Source of the DNA: an uncultured Dorea sp.
Lineage (GTDB): Bacteria; Bacillota_A; Clostridia; Lachnospirales; Lachnospiraceae
Length of the DNA: 6,042 nucleotides
Assembly (NCBI GenBank): GCA_948468495.1
Contig: CAOKJI010000133.1
Span: 1 to 6,042, forward strand
Direction: 5' to 3'
The position numbers and the translations under genes were made by a program. Positions 1 to 5,906 of this stretch are shown here, piece by piece; within the stretch, counting starts at the first letter, position 1, and every line of letters starts with the position of its first letter. The notes under the pieces are model-generated. The model saw only the letters and a list, made by a program, of their open reading frames with translations. It searched no databases and was not told the DNA's origin.

Positions 1-299
1 CCCACCATCGCCAGTGCGACGATATTGGTACGGTTAAGCTTCCCCGATGGCTGAAAGAACATACTGGGAAAAATCTAGATTTCCAGTTCACCAGCGGAAC
101 AGAATTTCCATCGGAACTAAGCGACTATAAGTTGATTATCCACTGCGGCGGCTGTACTTTGAATGAACGAGAAATGAAATACCGGCTGAAATGCGCGGAA
201 GATGCGCAGATTCCGATTACTAATTACGGAACTGCTATTGCATATATGAATGGTATTTTAGAGAGAAGTATTGCCATTTTCCCGGAAATAAGGTCATGA
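1..299 (+). CDS. hydF: [FeFe]-hydrogenase H-cluster maturation GTPase HydF, C-terminal fragment
   Basis: This is the 3' end of a gene that enters from the left edge; 98 complete codons remain before the TGA at 297-299. HydF is the scaffold and GTPase that carries the 2Fe precursor of the H-cluster and delivers it to apo-[FeFe]-hydrogenase in the cytoplasm. What is seen is the end of the C-terminal cluster-binding domain. The fragment opens with HHRQCDDIG and then has HCGGC (fragment residues 47-51, bases 141-155), followed by an ITNYG motif near the end. HydF binds a 4Fe4S cluster through a CxH...HCxxC pattern with roughly 45-53 residues between the parts. The spacing here fits, with the first Cys just outside the window. 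The N-terminal GTPase domain is not visible. The gene converges on the sugar operon and ends 14 bp before a terminator stem, so it has no evident link to that operon. It implies a hydrogen-metabolising anaerobe. Confidence 0.93.
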   Translation, partial: HHRQCDDIGTVKLPRWLKEHTGKNLDFQFTSGTEFPSELSDYKLIIHCGGCTLNEREMKYRLKCAEDAQIPITNYGTAIAYMNGILERSIAIFPEIRS

Positions 300-312
300 A
301 AACTGTTCATAT

Positions 313-352
313 AAAAAGGAGATTTCCCTGACACATCGGGAATCTCCTTTTT
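313..352. terminator. Bidirectional rho-independent terminator between hydF and the epimerase gene
   Basis: The arms 313-328 and 338-352 pair as AAAAAGGAGATT(T)CCC with GGGAATCTCCTTTTT. There is one bulged T and a 9-nt loop (329-337). On the plus strand the stem runs into TTTTTATTCTT, which ends hydF transcription. On the minus strand the same structure has a T5 tract after the stem and sits 20 bp beyond the epimerase stop, so it also ends the sugar operon. Confidence 0.9.
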
Positions 353-372
353 ATTCTTATTAAATCTTCTAA

Positions 373-1020
373 TTACAAAGCCTTTAACATCTCCACCGCC
401 TTTGTAATGGACTCCGCCTGAAATACAGAGCTCCCGGCAATCAGAACATCTGCGCCGGCATCTACCAGCCTGCGCCCGGTGACAGCCGTCACGCCTCCGT
501 CGATACTGACAGGCACTTTTCTTCCCGCTTCTTCCATGATTTCATGCGCCCGTCGCAGTTTATCATAAATGCTGTTCTCAAAGGGCTGACCGCCGTAGCC
601 GGGTTCCACGCTCATGAGAATGAGTCCGTCAATATGATGAAGAAGGTACTTCATATTCTCTACATCGTAGGCCGGTCCGATTCCAAGCCCTGCCTTTAAT
701 CCCGCTTTTTTCACTTCGCGGAGCATATGAATCGGATTGGGGCAGGCGTCAAGCTGGAATGTAACAATGTCCGCTCCGGCTCTTGCGAACATCGGTAAAA
801 ATATTTCCGGTCTCACCAGTTCAAAATGCACTGACAGGGGCAGTTTCGTAATCTTTTTCAAATCAGATACCAACTGCGGCCCAAAGGATATATTTTCCAC
901 ATAGACCCCGTCCATAATATCAATATGTACAAGGTCTGCCCCGGCTCTTTCTGCCTCTAATACCTGTTCTCCAATTCTAGTATAGTCGCATGCCAGAATG
1001 GAGGCTGATACTTTTGCCAT
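373..1020 (-). CDS. Ribulose-phosphate 3-epimerase family protein (RPE/AlsE-like sugar-phosphate epimerase)
   Basis: A 215-residue cytoplasmic TIM-barrel enzyme of about the usual family length. Family members invert C3 of a ketose phosphate, either D-ribulose-5-P/D-xylulose-5-P or, for AlsE, D-allulose-6-P/fructose-6-P. Seen in order: SASILACD (5-12), HIDIMDG (32-38) with metal ligand His32 and catalytic Asp34, VH (64-65) with metal ligand His65, VEPGYGGQPF (138-147), SIDGGV (172-177) with Asp174, and phosphate-loop AGSSVF (195-200). The four metal/acid-base residues are therefore intact. Several otherwise conserved positions differ: HLM reads HFE (Glu67), the usual T-x-H-x-E reads TFQLD (Gln89), and NPxTP reads GPAYD. 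The start at 1020 is chosen because MAKVSASILA matches family N-termini and GAGAGG lies 8 nt upstream. An in-frame ATG 20 codons earlier lies inside the permease gene. It is the last gene of the operon, 13 bp after the permease. The family call is firm; the substrate is not known. Confidence 0.9.
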   Translation of the reverse strand: MAKVSASILACDYTRIGEQVLEAERAGADLVHIDIMDGVYVENISFGPQLVSDLKKITKLPLSVHFELVRPEIFLPMFARAGADIVTFQLDACPNPIHMLREVKKAGLKAGLGIGPAYDVENMKYLLHHIDGLILMSVEPGYGGQPFENSIYDKLRRAHEIMEEAGRKVPVSIDGGVTAVTGRRLVDAGADVLIAGSSVFQAESITKAVEMLKAL

Positions 1021-1028
1021 AATCGTTT

Positions 1029-1034
1029 CCTCTC
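1029..1034 (-). promoter_or_regulatory. Ribosome binding site that fixes the epimerase start
   Basis: GAGAGG on the minus strand is followed by 8 nt and then the ATG at 1020-1018. It overlaps the last base of the permease stop codon (1036-1034), which suggests translational coupling. It supports the short 215-residue epimerase over the 235-residue reading. Confidence 0.75.
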
Positions 1035-1990
1035 TATTTTCTCTTCTTCCCTGCCAGCTTTCCCTGAATAATCTCAACATAAGCCGCTATAATAATCACC
1101 ACGCCGGTTGCAACATACTGCCAGAAAGTATCTACCCCCGAAGTAATCAGACCAACCTTCAGCGCCGAGAACAGAATCGCACCGATTACGGTTCCTGCAA
1201 TCGTCCCCCGGCCGCCCGCCATACTGGTCCCGCCGATACACGCCGCGGCAATCGCATTCAGCTCGTATCCGTTACCGGCTGTGGGCTCTCCGCTGGCAAG
1301 CTTCGCAATCAGAATCATCGCCGCAAGCCCTGAGCCGATTCCGCAGATAATATACGCTTTAATTTTATTGCTCTTTACCTTAACGCCCGACAGTCTTGTA
1401 GCCTCCTCATTTCCGCCAATGGCATACACATAATTTCCAAAACATGTATATTTCAGTAAAATGTGCGCAATCACCGCAAAAACCAGAAGAACCACAACCG
1501 AGCTTCTCAAACCCACAGAAATCTTACCATAAAATACGCTCCGAAACGCCGAATCTACTCCGGACACAGGAAAACCCTCGGTCACAATATAAGCAATTCC
1601 TCTGAAAATCGACATAGAACCCATGGTGGCAATAAAAGGCTGCAGCTTCATACAGGAAACCATGAACCCATTCGCCGCCCCAAGCGCTGCGCTGAGCGCC
1701 AGGGATATGACAGTCACTCCCAGCACATTCATTCCCCCGGAAGACAGCTTTGCCGCCGTAACCGCCGTCAGCGCCAGCACGGATCCGACGGATAAATCAA
1801 TACCTCCGGTTATAATCACGAATGTCATTCCGATTCCCATAAGTCCGTAAATAACAGACTGTTCAATGATATCACTGATATTAAAAATAGAAATATAAAT
1901 CGGATTAATCATTGTAAATACGATTACGATAACAACCAGAGCAGCCAGCAGTGTCAATTCCCGCTCCAGATTTTTCCATTTGTTCTTCAT
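1034..1990 (-). CDS. Sugar ABC transporter permease (RbsC/AlsC family)
   Basis: A 318-residue inner-membrane permease, the usual length for this family, which works as a dimer with a tandem-ATPase subunit. A short basic N-terminus (MKNKWKNLERE) is followed by a first membrane helix at about 13-35, then many hydrophobic segments to the C-terminus, consistent with eight to ten membrane spans. Family hallmarks are GGIDLSVGS (62-70), QPFIATMG (117-124), the cytoplasmic coupling-loop motif GGNEEATRLSG (192-202) and CIGGTSMAGGRGT (251-263). It ends in a basic tail (GKLAGKKRK). The ATG at 1990 has GAGGG about 8 nt upstream, within the 3' end of the ATPase gene, whose stop is only 4 bp away, so the two are co-transcribed and probably translationally coupled. 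Sugar specificity cannot be read from the permease; its family transports ribose, allose, xylose, galactose and related monosaccharides. Confidence 0.94.
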   Translation of the reverse strand: MKNKWKNLERELTLLAALVVIVIVFTMINPIYISIFNISDIIEQSVIYGLMGIGMTFVIITGGIDLSVGSVLALTAVTAAKLSSGGMNVLGVTVISLALSAALGAANGFMVSCMKLQPFIATMGSMSIFRGIAYIVTEGFPVSGVDSAFRSVFYGKISVGLRSSVVVLLVFAVIAHILLKYTCFGNYVYAIGGNEEATRLSGVKVKSNKIKAYIICGIGSGLAAMILIAKLASGEPTAGNGYELNAIAAACIGGTSMAGGRGTIAGTVIGAILFSALKVGLITSGVDTFWQYVATGVVIIIAAYVEIIQGKLAGKKRK

Positions 1991-1994
1991 CTCT

Positions 1995-3494
1995 TTATCC
2001 CTCGTTTCCTTCTAATGCATATGTTAATATTCTCTGCTCATCAAACTCATCCCGCGAAAGCTCTGCCACAATCCTTCCATCCTTCATCACAAACAGCCTG
2101 TCGCTCATTCCCATAACCTCGGTCAGCTCCGAAGAAACCATGATAATTGATTTTCCCTCCTCTAAAAGCTCTTCCATCAATGCGTAAATCTCTGCTTTCG
2201 CTCCCACGTCAATTCCCTTTGTCGGTTCATCAAAAATCATAATGTCGCCGGACGCAGACAGCCACTTGCCAAGAACATCCTTGTGCTGATTGCCTCCAGT
2301 CAGATTGGCCGTCATAAAATTCGGATCATTCGGCCTTAAATTCACTGACCCCAGTATTTCTTCCGCTCTTACAAGCTTTTTCTTATGATTCACAAAAATA
2401 CCCTTCACGAATTTTTCCAGAGAAGCTAACGCCATATTCTGCCCGTTACTCAGGTTATAGTTAAAGCCCTGACGCTTGCGGTCCTCAGGAATCAGAGCTA
2501 TTCCTTCTTTTACCGCATCCGCAGGAGTCTTGATATCCGCATCTTTTCCATGAACAATAATCTTTCCCGCTCTTTTCCTGTCTGCTCCAAACACCGCTCG
2601 CATAACGTCCGTTCTTCCCGCCCCAATCAGTCCGAAAAATCCAAGAATCTCTCCCTGATACAGATTAAAACTCACATCTTCCACATGGTTCCCGGCATCT
2701 AAGCCGTCTACTCGGAGAACCTCTGTGGATTTGTCCGCTCTGGAAGGCTTCTGGCGGGTCGCAAACATCTCCACGTCTCTTCCTACCATACTGTATATCA
2801 GTTTTTCCTTCGTCATGCCTTCCATCTCAAAGGTACCGATATACTGTCCGTCCCGCATAACCGTAGCCCTGTCTGCAATCCGGAATATTTCATCCAGCCT
2901 GTGGCTGATATACAGAATCGTAATTCCCTTTTCTTTTAGTTCCTCAATAATGTCAAATAAATTCTCTGTCTCCCTTGTGCTGAGAGAAGCAGTCGGCTCA
3001 TCCAGCGAAAGCACTCTGGAATCCAGATACAGCGCCTTCGCAATCTGCAATATCTGCATCTCGCCATTGCTCAATTCTCCCGTCTTATCCGTAGGCTTAA
3101 TCGTACAGTGAAGCCTGTCTAAAATCTTTGCCACGTCCTGATTCAGCTTTTTCAAATCAATCAGGCTGCCTTTGCGCGGCTCATTTCCCAACGCGATATT
3201 CTGTGCAACCGTCATCTCCGGAACCATGTTGATTTCCTGATGCACTTTTGCAATTCCGAATTTTATAGCGTCATTCGCTGTGGAAAATGCCATCTTCTCG
3301 CCGCCAATCAGAAGTTCCCCTTCCGTAGGCTGATAAATTCCATGCAGAATATTCAACAAAGTAGATTTACCTGCTCCATTTTCCCCCAAAATTGCATGTG
3401 TCTCTCCCTGTCTGATTGTGAAATTAATATCATTTAACGCTTTTACTCCCGGAAATTCTTTCGATATATGTTTAAATTCTATAAAATTATTCAC
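1995..3494 (-). CDS. Sugar ABC transporter ATP-binding protein with two fused ATPase domains (RbsA/AlsA/MglA family)
   Basis: A 499-residue cytoplasmic protein with two ABC domains in tandem; it powers monosaccharide import by the adjacent permease. Domain 1 has Walker A GENGAGKST (37-45), Q-loop Gln86, signature LSNGE (141-145, usual LSGGE), Walker B ending LSLDEPTASLS (162-172) and switch His198. Domain 2 has a degenerate Walker A, GLIGAGRT (288-295), with Arg at the Lys position, then IPEDRKRQG (335-343), signature LTGGNQ (398-403), Walker B IFDEPTKGIDVG (420-431) and SSE (454-456) where domain 1 has the switch His. The asymmetry, with only the first site fully canonical, is normal for the family. 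After LTGGNQ the residues are HKD, where QKV is usual. The start is GTG (3494-3492); no in-frame ATG lies nearby, and the N-terminus MNNFIEFKHISKEFPGVKAL fits the family. A good AAGGAGG precedes it. It follows the binding-protein gene by 101 bp, a gap that holds a hairpin. Confidence 0.95.
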   Translation of the reverse strand: MNNFIEFKHISKEFPGVKALNDINFTIRQGETHAILGENGAGKSTLLNILHGIYQPTEGELLIGGEKMAFSTANDAIKFGIAKVHQEINMVPEMTVAQNIALGNEPRKGSLIDLKKLNQDVAKILDRLHCTIKPTDKTGELSNGEMQILQIAKALYLDSRVLSLDEPTASLSTRETENLFDIIEELKEKGITILYISHRLDEIFRIADRATVMRDGQYIGTFEMEGMTKEKLIYSMVGRDVEMFATRQKPSRADKSTEVLRVDGLDAGNHVEDVSFNLYQGEILGFFGLIGAGRTDVMRAVFGADRKRAGKIIVHGKDADIKTPADAVKEGIALIPEDRKRQGFNYNLSNGQNMALASLEKFVKGIFVNHKKKLVRAEEILGSVNLRPNDPNFMTANLTGGNQHKDVLGKWLSASGDIMIFDEPTKGIDVGAKAEIYALMEELLEEGKSIIMVSSELTEVMGMSDRLFVMKDGRIVAELSRDEFDEQRILTYALEGNEG

Positions 3495-3500
3495 AGGCGT

Positions 3501-3512
3501 CCTCTCCTCCTT
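3501..3512 (-). promoter_or_regulatory. Ribosome binding site for the GTG-started ATPase gene
   Basis: The minus strand reads AAGGAGGAGAGG (3512-3501). The strong AAGGAGG lies 11 nt from the GTG, a little far; the trailing GAGG lies 6 nt from it. Together they support the GTG at 3494 as the real start despite the absence of an ATG. Confidence 0.7.
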
Positions 3513-3544
3513 GTGCTGTTTTCTGGAAAAATGTGTAAAATAAC

Positions 3545-3584
3545 AGGGGCAGCCACCAATTTCGCGATTGCCCCCTCTTTTTTT
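3545..3584 (-). terminator. Intercistronic hairpin between binding-protein and ATPase genes (attenuator or mRNA stabiliser)
   Basis: The arms 3546-3551 (GGGGCA) and 3569-3574 (TGCCCC) pair perfectly, with an outer A-T pair possible if one C is bulged, around a 17-nt loop. On the minus strand the stem is preceded by A7 and followed by TGTTATTTT, and it starts about 20 nt after the binding-protein stop codon. A partial terminator or 3'-end stabiliser here is common in binding-protein transporter operons and raises the binding protein over the membrane components. On the plus strand the stem is followed by TCTTTTTTT, so it would also stop antisense transcripts. That it leaks downstream is inferred from the lack of any clear promoter after it. 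Confidence 0.65.
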
Positions 3585-3595
3585 GTATGGGTATA

Positions 3596-4759
3596 TTATT
3601 TACTGTACTCTTTTACCCATTCAATATCTTTCCAGCCAATAATTTCAGCCTCCGGCGTATCAATATTCTCACTGGACATACCGGCTACAGGAGTGGTAAT
3701 ATTTTCCGGAAGATTCTCCCCGGCCAGTACTCTGACAGCCTCAACCAGAGAAATCTTACCTACATAATGCGGGAAATTATTGGACGTATAATCTAAGTCA
3801 CCGTCCTTAATTGATGTAAGCGCTTCTGAAATTGCATCCGTTCCGCCCACAATTACCTCTCCAAGCTTATCCGCGCCCCGGACAGCCTCTACGACGCCCA
3901 TTGCCATCGTGTCGTTATTACAGTAGATTCCTTTCAAATCCGGATATGCTTTCAGCATGGTATCCGCAACGTCCTTTGCCTTCGAGCGGTCCCAGTCGCC
4001 GTTCTGCACGTCTACTACTTCAATATCCAGATTGTTATCCTTGAAATAATCAGAAAATCCGTCTGTACGGGCCGGTGTAATCGGATTGCTTGCAATTCCG
4101 GTAATCACTGCAACCTGGCCGCCTTCCCCGCCAATCTGCTCTGCAAAATACTCGCCGGCAGCCTGCCCCTCTGCATACGCGTTAGACCCTACGCAGATAT
4201 CTACATACGGCTCATCCTTGAACTCAACCCAGATTGGGATTACCGGAATCCCGGCTTCCTGTGCCCGCTCAATGCCAGGAACACAGTTTGAATCCGTAAT
4301 CGGTCCTACAATGATGGCGTCATAGCCTTTGTTAACCATATCCGTCATAATCGACAATTGTCCTTCATAATCCGTCTCGCCCTGTGGAGATACGGTATCC
4401 AGTTTAACCTGGAATCCGGCTGCATTGATTTTGTCAACCTCTTCCTGTATTCCATCATCCACCATCTGCCAGAACTCATTCTCCAGCGCCTTAGGGATAA
4501 ATCCAATCGTCAAATCTCTATCCGGAACCAGAACCTCCGTTCCCCATAACTCGTCCACAAGCTCCATATAATCTACTGTGTCTGACATGGAGCCATAATC
4601 CCACTGCTTCCCGTCCCCGGAATCCGCTGTCTCTTCCGCCTTCTTTTCTGCGCTGGTATCTGCGTCTGCCTCATTCGCGCTGTTCCCACAGCCAGCCATT
4701 GATACAGTCATCACTGTACAGATTGCTAACGCCGCTAATGTTGCCAGTCTCTTCTTCAT
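3596..4759 (-). CDS. Sugar-binding lipoprotein of ABC transporter (RbsB/AlsB-like, type I periplasmic-binding fold)
   Basis: A 387-residue secreted lipoprotein that captures a sugar at the outer face of the membrane and passes it to the permease. It has a signal peptide with MKKR and a hydrophobic stretch (5-21), then lipobox MAGC with lipidated Cys24. Residues 25-52 are an acidic, Ala/Glu/Asp-rich linker, and 53-81 (from WDYGS) are an extra segment before the fold starts at DLTIGFI (82-88). Likely ligand residues by family comparison are Asn94, Phe96 and Trp97 in ENEFW, Asp156, Arg231 in TPARTDGF, Asn282 and Asp283 in YCNNDTMAMG, Asp308 in GGTDA and Asn328. The stretch DWDRSKAKDV plus YCNNDTMAMGV and GTDA closely resembles E. 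coli allose-binding AlsB (from memory of that protein, not an alignment). The ATG at 4759 has GGAGG 9 nt upstream. It lies 105 bp after the regulator gene and 101 bp before the ATPase gene. The fold and role are firm; allose as ligand is only a lead. Confidence 0.95.
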   Translation of the reverse strand: MKKRLATLAALAICTVMTVSMAGCGNSANEADADTSAEKKAEETADSGDGKQWDYGSMSDTVDYMELVDELWGTEVLVPDRDLTIGFIPKALENEFWQMVDDGIQEEVDKINAAGFQVKLDTVSPQGETDYEGQLSIMTDMVNKGYDAIIVGPITDSNCVPGIERAQEAGIPVIPIWVEFKDEPYVDICVGSNAYAEGQAAGEYFAEQIGGEGGQVAVITGIASNPITPARTDGFSDYFKDNNLDIEVVDVQNGDWDRSKAKDVADTMLKAYPDLKGIYCNNDTMAMGVVEAVRGADKLGEVIVGGTDAISEALTSIKDGDLDYTSNNFPHYVGKISLVEAVRVLAGENLPENITTPVAGMSSENIDTPEAEIIGWKDIEWVKEYSK

Positions 4760-4785
4760 GTTTTACACCCTCCTTGGTTTTGGTT

Positions 4786-4840
4786 TTTATATGCTGTGAT
4801 ATTTCACGCAGCTTCAACTGATTTCCAGACCATTTCCCAG
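4786..4840 (-). promoter_or_regulatory. Possible internal promoter and repeats upstream of the binding-protein gene
   Basis: In the 105-bp gap between regulator and binding protein, the minus strand has a -35-like TTGAAG (4817-4812) and a -10-like TATAAA (4791-4786), but the spacer is 20 bp, longer than ideal; the 18-bp alternative CATATA is poor. Between them is a dyad GTGA-aata-TCAC (4807-4796). Just upstream is a direct repeat of GGAAAT with an 11-bp period (4837-4832 and 4826-4821). No terminator separates the regulator from the binding-protein gene, so read-through from the regulator promoter is also possible. A real promoter here is a guess. Confidence 0.35.
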
Positions 4841-4864
4841 GATGGATGCACACATAACTTTACA

Positions 4865-5830
4865 TCAGATTCCCAGCCGGTCCGCCATTTCTATTACGCT
4901 GACCATCGTGCTCTGGTCTGTAATCAGCGTATCCAGATATCCCCCGTTCAAAGCTCCTAATATAGAAGCAACCTTGTAATCTCCATTTGCAATGCCCACA
5001 ACATTCTTATGCTGCTTTATTTCCTCTAAGCTCACCTTAACAAATCTGTCACACAGGGGATTCTTGCTTATATTTCCATATATATCATAAAAATTTGAAC
5101 AGATATCTCCGCACACGTTACTGCTTTTCAATTCTTTGATTGTCTCCATGTCATATCTCATACTGGATTTGCTGGCAGCCGTATTGGGCGTCGGCCCGAT
5201 TCCTACCAATGTCAAATCGGAGTCCCTTGCCTTATCAACGATAAATGTATAGGAAGCGTCTTTCATAATACTCTGCGCCGTTTCCGCCGTCTCACACATA
5301 AAAGGCGCGTTCATAACATAACCCGTCCCCTTATATTTCCGAAGGAGGTTCTGCGCAATTGTGTTCGGCTGCATCTGCATTCCGATTGTTCCCTGCGCTC
5401 CCAGCAAGGTATATACTTCAATATCCTTAATAAAATTATTGCCGGTTAAATAATCAACCAGAATTTCAAGCGTAGCTCCCCATGTCAGGGAAATCTTAAT
5501 TCCGTCGAACATCATACTGTCTACCATACGGGCCGCCGCATAAGCCACATCATGACAGCTTCCGGAGAAAGATGAGGCAATCTTAATATTGTTCAGATGA
5601 AATCGTTCCTTTGCCATCTCTTCTAATTCCAGTATCCCAATTGTATTATTCCTGTCGATAATATCAATCCGGACAATTCCCTCGTCCACCGCCTCTTTCA
5701 GAAGCTTGTTCAGCGTTACTCTGGATACATTCAGCGCGTCTGCTATATCTGCCAGCTTCATATCCTTCTTATAATAATAGTATGCCGCCTTAACCTTTAA
5801 ATCATGTTTATAATCCTGCGATAATGCCAT
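4865..5830 (-). CDS. SorC-family sugar-responsive transcriptional regulator
   Basis: A 321-residue cytoplasmic DNA-binding protein of the usual SorC length (relatives include SorC, LsrR, B. subtilis DeoR and CggR). The N-terminal helix-turn-helix is at about 25-47 (KLADIADALNVSRVTLNKLLKEA), preceded by the family-typical helix KVKAAYYYYKK. The rest is the C-terminal sugar-phosphate-binding domain with family signatures: LTWGATLE, LLGAQGTIG, LVGIGPTP, GDICSNFYDIYGN, VVGIANGDYK and, near the end, LITDQSTM. Known members bind a phosphorylated sugar as inducer and usually repress their neighbours, so the ligand is probably an intermediate of the pathway served by this operon. The start is set by AAGGAGG at 5842-5836, 5 nt before the ATG at 5830. 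An adjacent ATG at 5833 is only 2 nt away. An in-frame ATG at 5926 would add 32 residues but lies at the putative transcription start and lacks a binding site. It is the first gene of the same-strand cluster. Confidence 0.93.
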   Translation of the reverse strand: MALSQDYKHDLKVKAAYYYYKKDMKLADIADALNVSRVTLNKLLKEAVDEGIVRIDIIDRNNTIGILELEEMAKERFHLNNIKIASSFSGSCHDVAYAAARMVDSMMFDGIKISLTWGATLEILVDYLTGNNFIKDIEVYTLLGAQGTIGMQMQPNTIAQNLLRKYKGTGYVMNAPFMCETAETAQSIMKDASYTFIVDKARDSDLTLVGIGPTPNTAASKSSMRYDMETIKELKSSNVCGDICSNFYDIYGNISKNPLCDRFVKVSLEEIKQHKNVVGIANGDYKVASILGALNGGYLDTLITDQSTMVSVIEMADRLGI

Positions 5831-5835
5831 CATAT

Positions 5836-5842
5836 CCTCCTT
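5836..5842 (-). promoter_or_regulatory. Ribosome binding site that decides the regulator start
   Basis: A perfect AAGGAGG is followed by ATATG and then ATG at 5830-5828. The spacing is 5 nt to that ATG and 2 nt to the ATG directly before it (5833-5831), so 5830 is preferred. It rules against the upstream ATGs at 5863 and 5926. Confidence 0.85.
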
Positions 5843-5845
5843 CTG

Positions 5846-5866
5846 ATAATGGAAATATTCCATAAT
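5846..5866. repeat. 21-bp palindrome in the regulator leader (hairpin or operator)
   Basis: The core is a perfect inverted repeat, ATGGAA (5849-5854) and TTCCAT (5858-5863), around a 3-nt centre. It extends by AT/AT outside one mismatched pair on each side. It sits 3 nt upstream of the regulator's ribosome binding site, so it could be a repressor site for autoregulation or an RNA hairpin affecting translation initiation. The dyad is seen directly; its function is not known. Confidence 0.6.
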
Positions 5867-5906
5867 TACTTTTTTCGACTTAAATAATTTTTCAATATGT
5901 ATACTT

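Noticed and set aside
1021..1080. Longer epimerase with 20 extra N-terminal residues starting inside the permease gene
   Set aside because: The extra residues (MLRLFRESWQ...) are the permease 3' end in another frame, family proteins start near MAKVSASILA, and a good ribosome binding site sits 8 nt before the ATG at 1020.
998..4549. Many open frames of 60-130 codons on the plus strand
   Set aside because: All lie antisense to well-supported genes, have composition typical of shadow frames and show no domains or ribosome binding sites.
4671..4853. 60-codon minus-strand ORF upstream of and overlapping the binding-protein start
   Set aside because: It overlaps the signal-peptide region in another frame, spans the promoter gap, lacks a ribosome binding site and has no recognisable features.
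4760..4864. Catabolite-responsive (cre) or CRP-like site at the GTGA...TCAC dyad
   Set aside because: The half-site spacing is 4 rather than the 6 of CRP sites, and no sequence in the gap fits the cre pattern with its central CG.
373..5830. An lsr-like AI-2 uptake system, suggested by SorC regulator plus ABC transporter
   Set aside because: There is one permease rather than two, no LsrF, LsrG or LsrK, and the last gene is an RPE-type epimerase; the binding protein looks like AlsB/RbsB.
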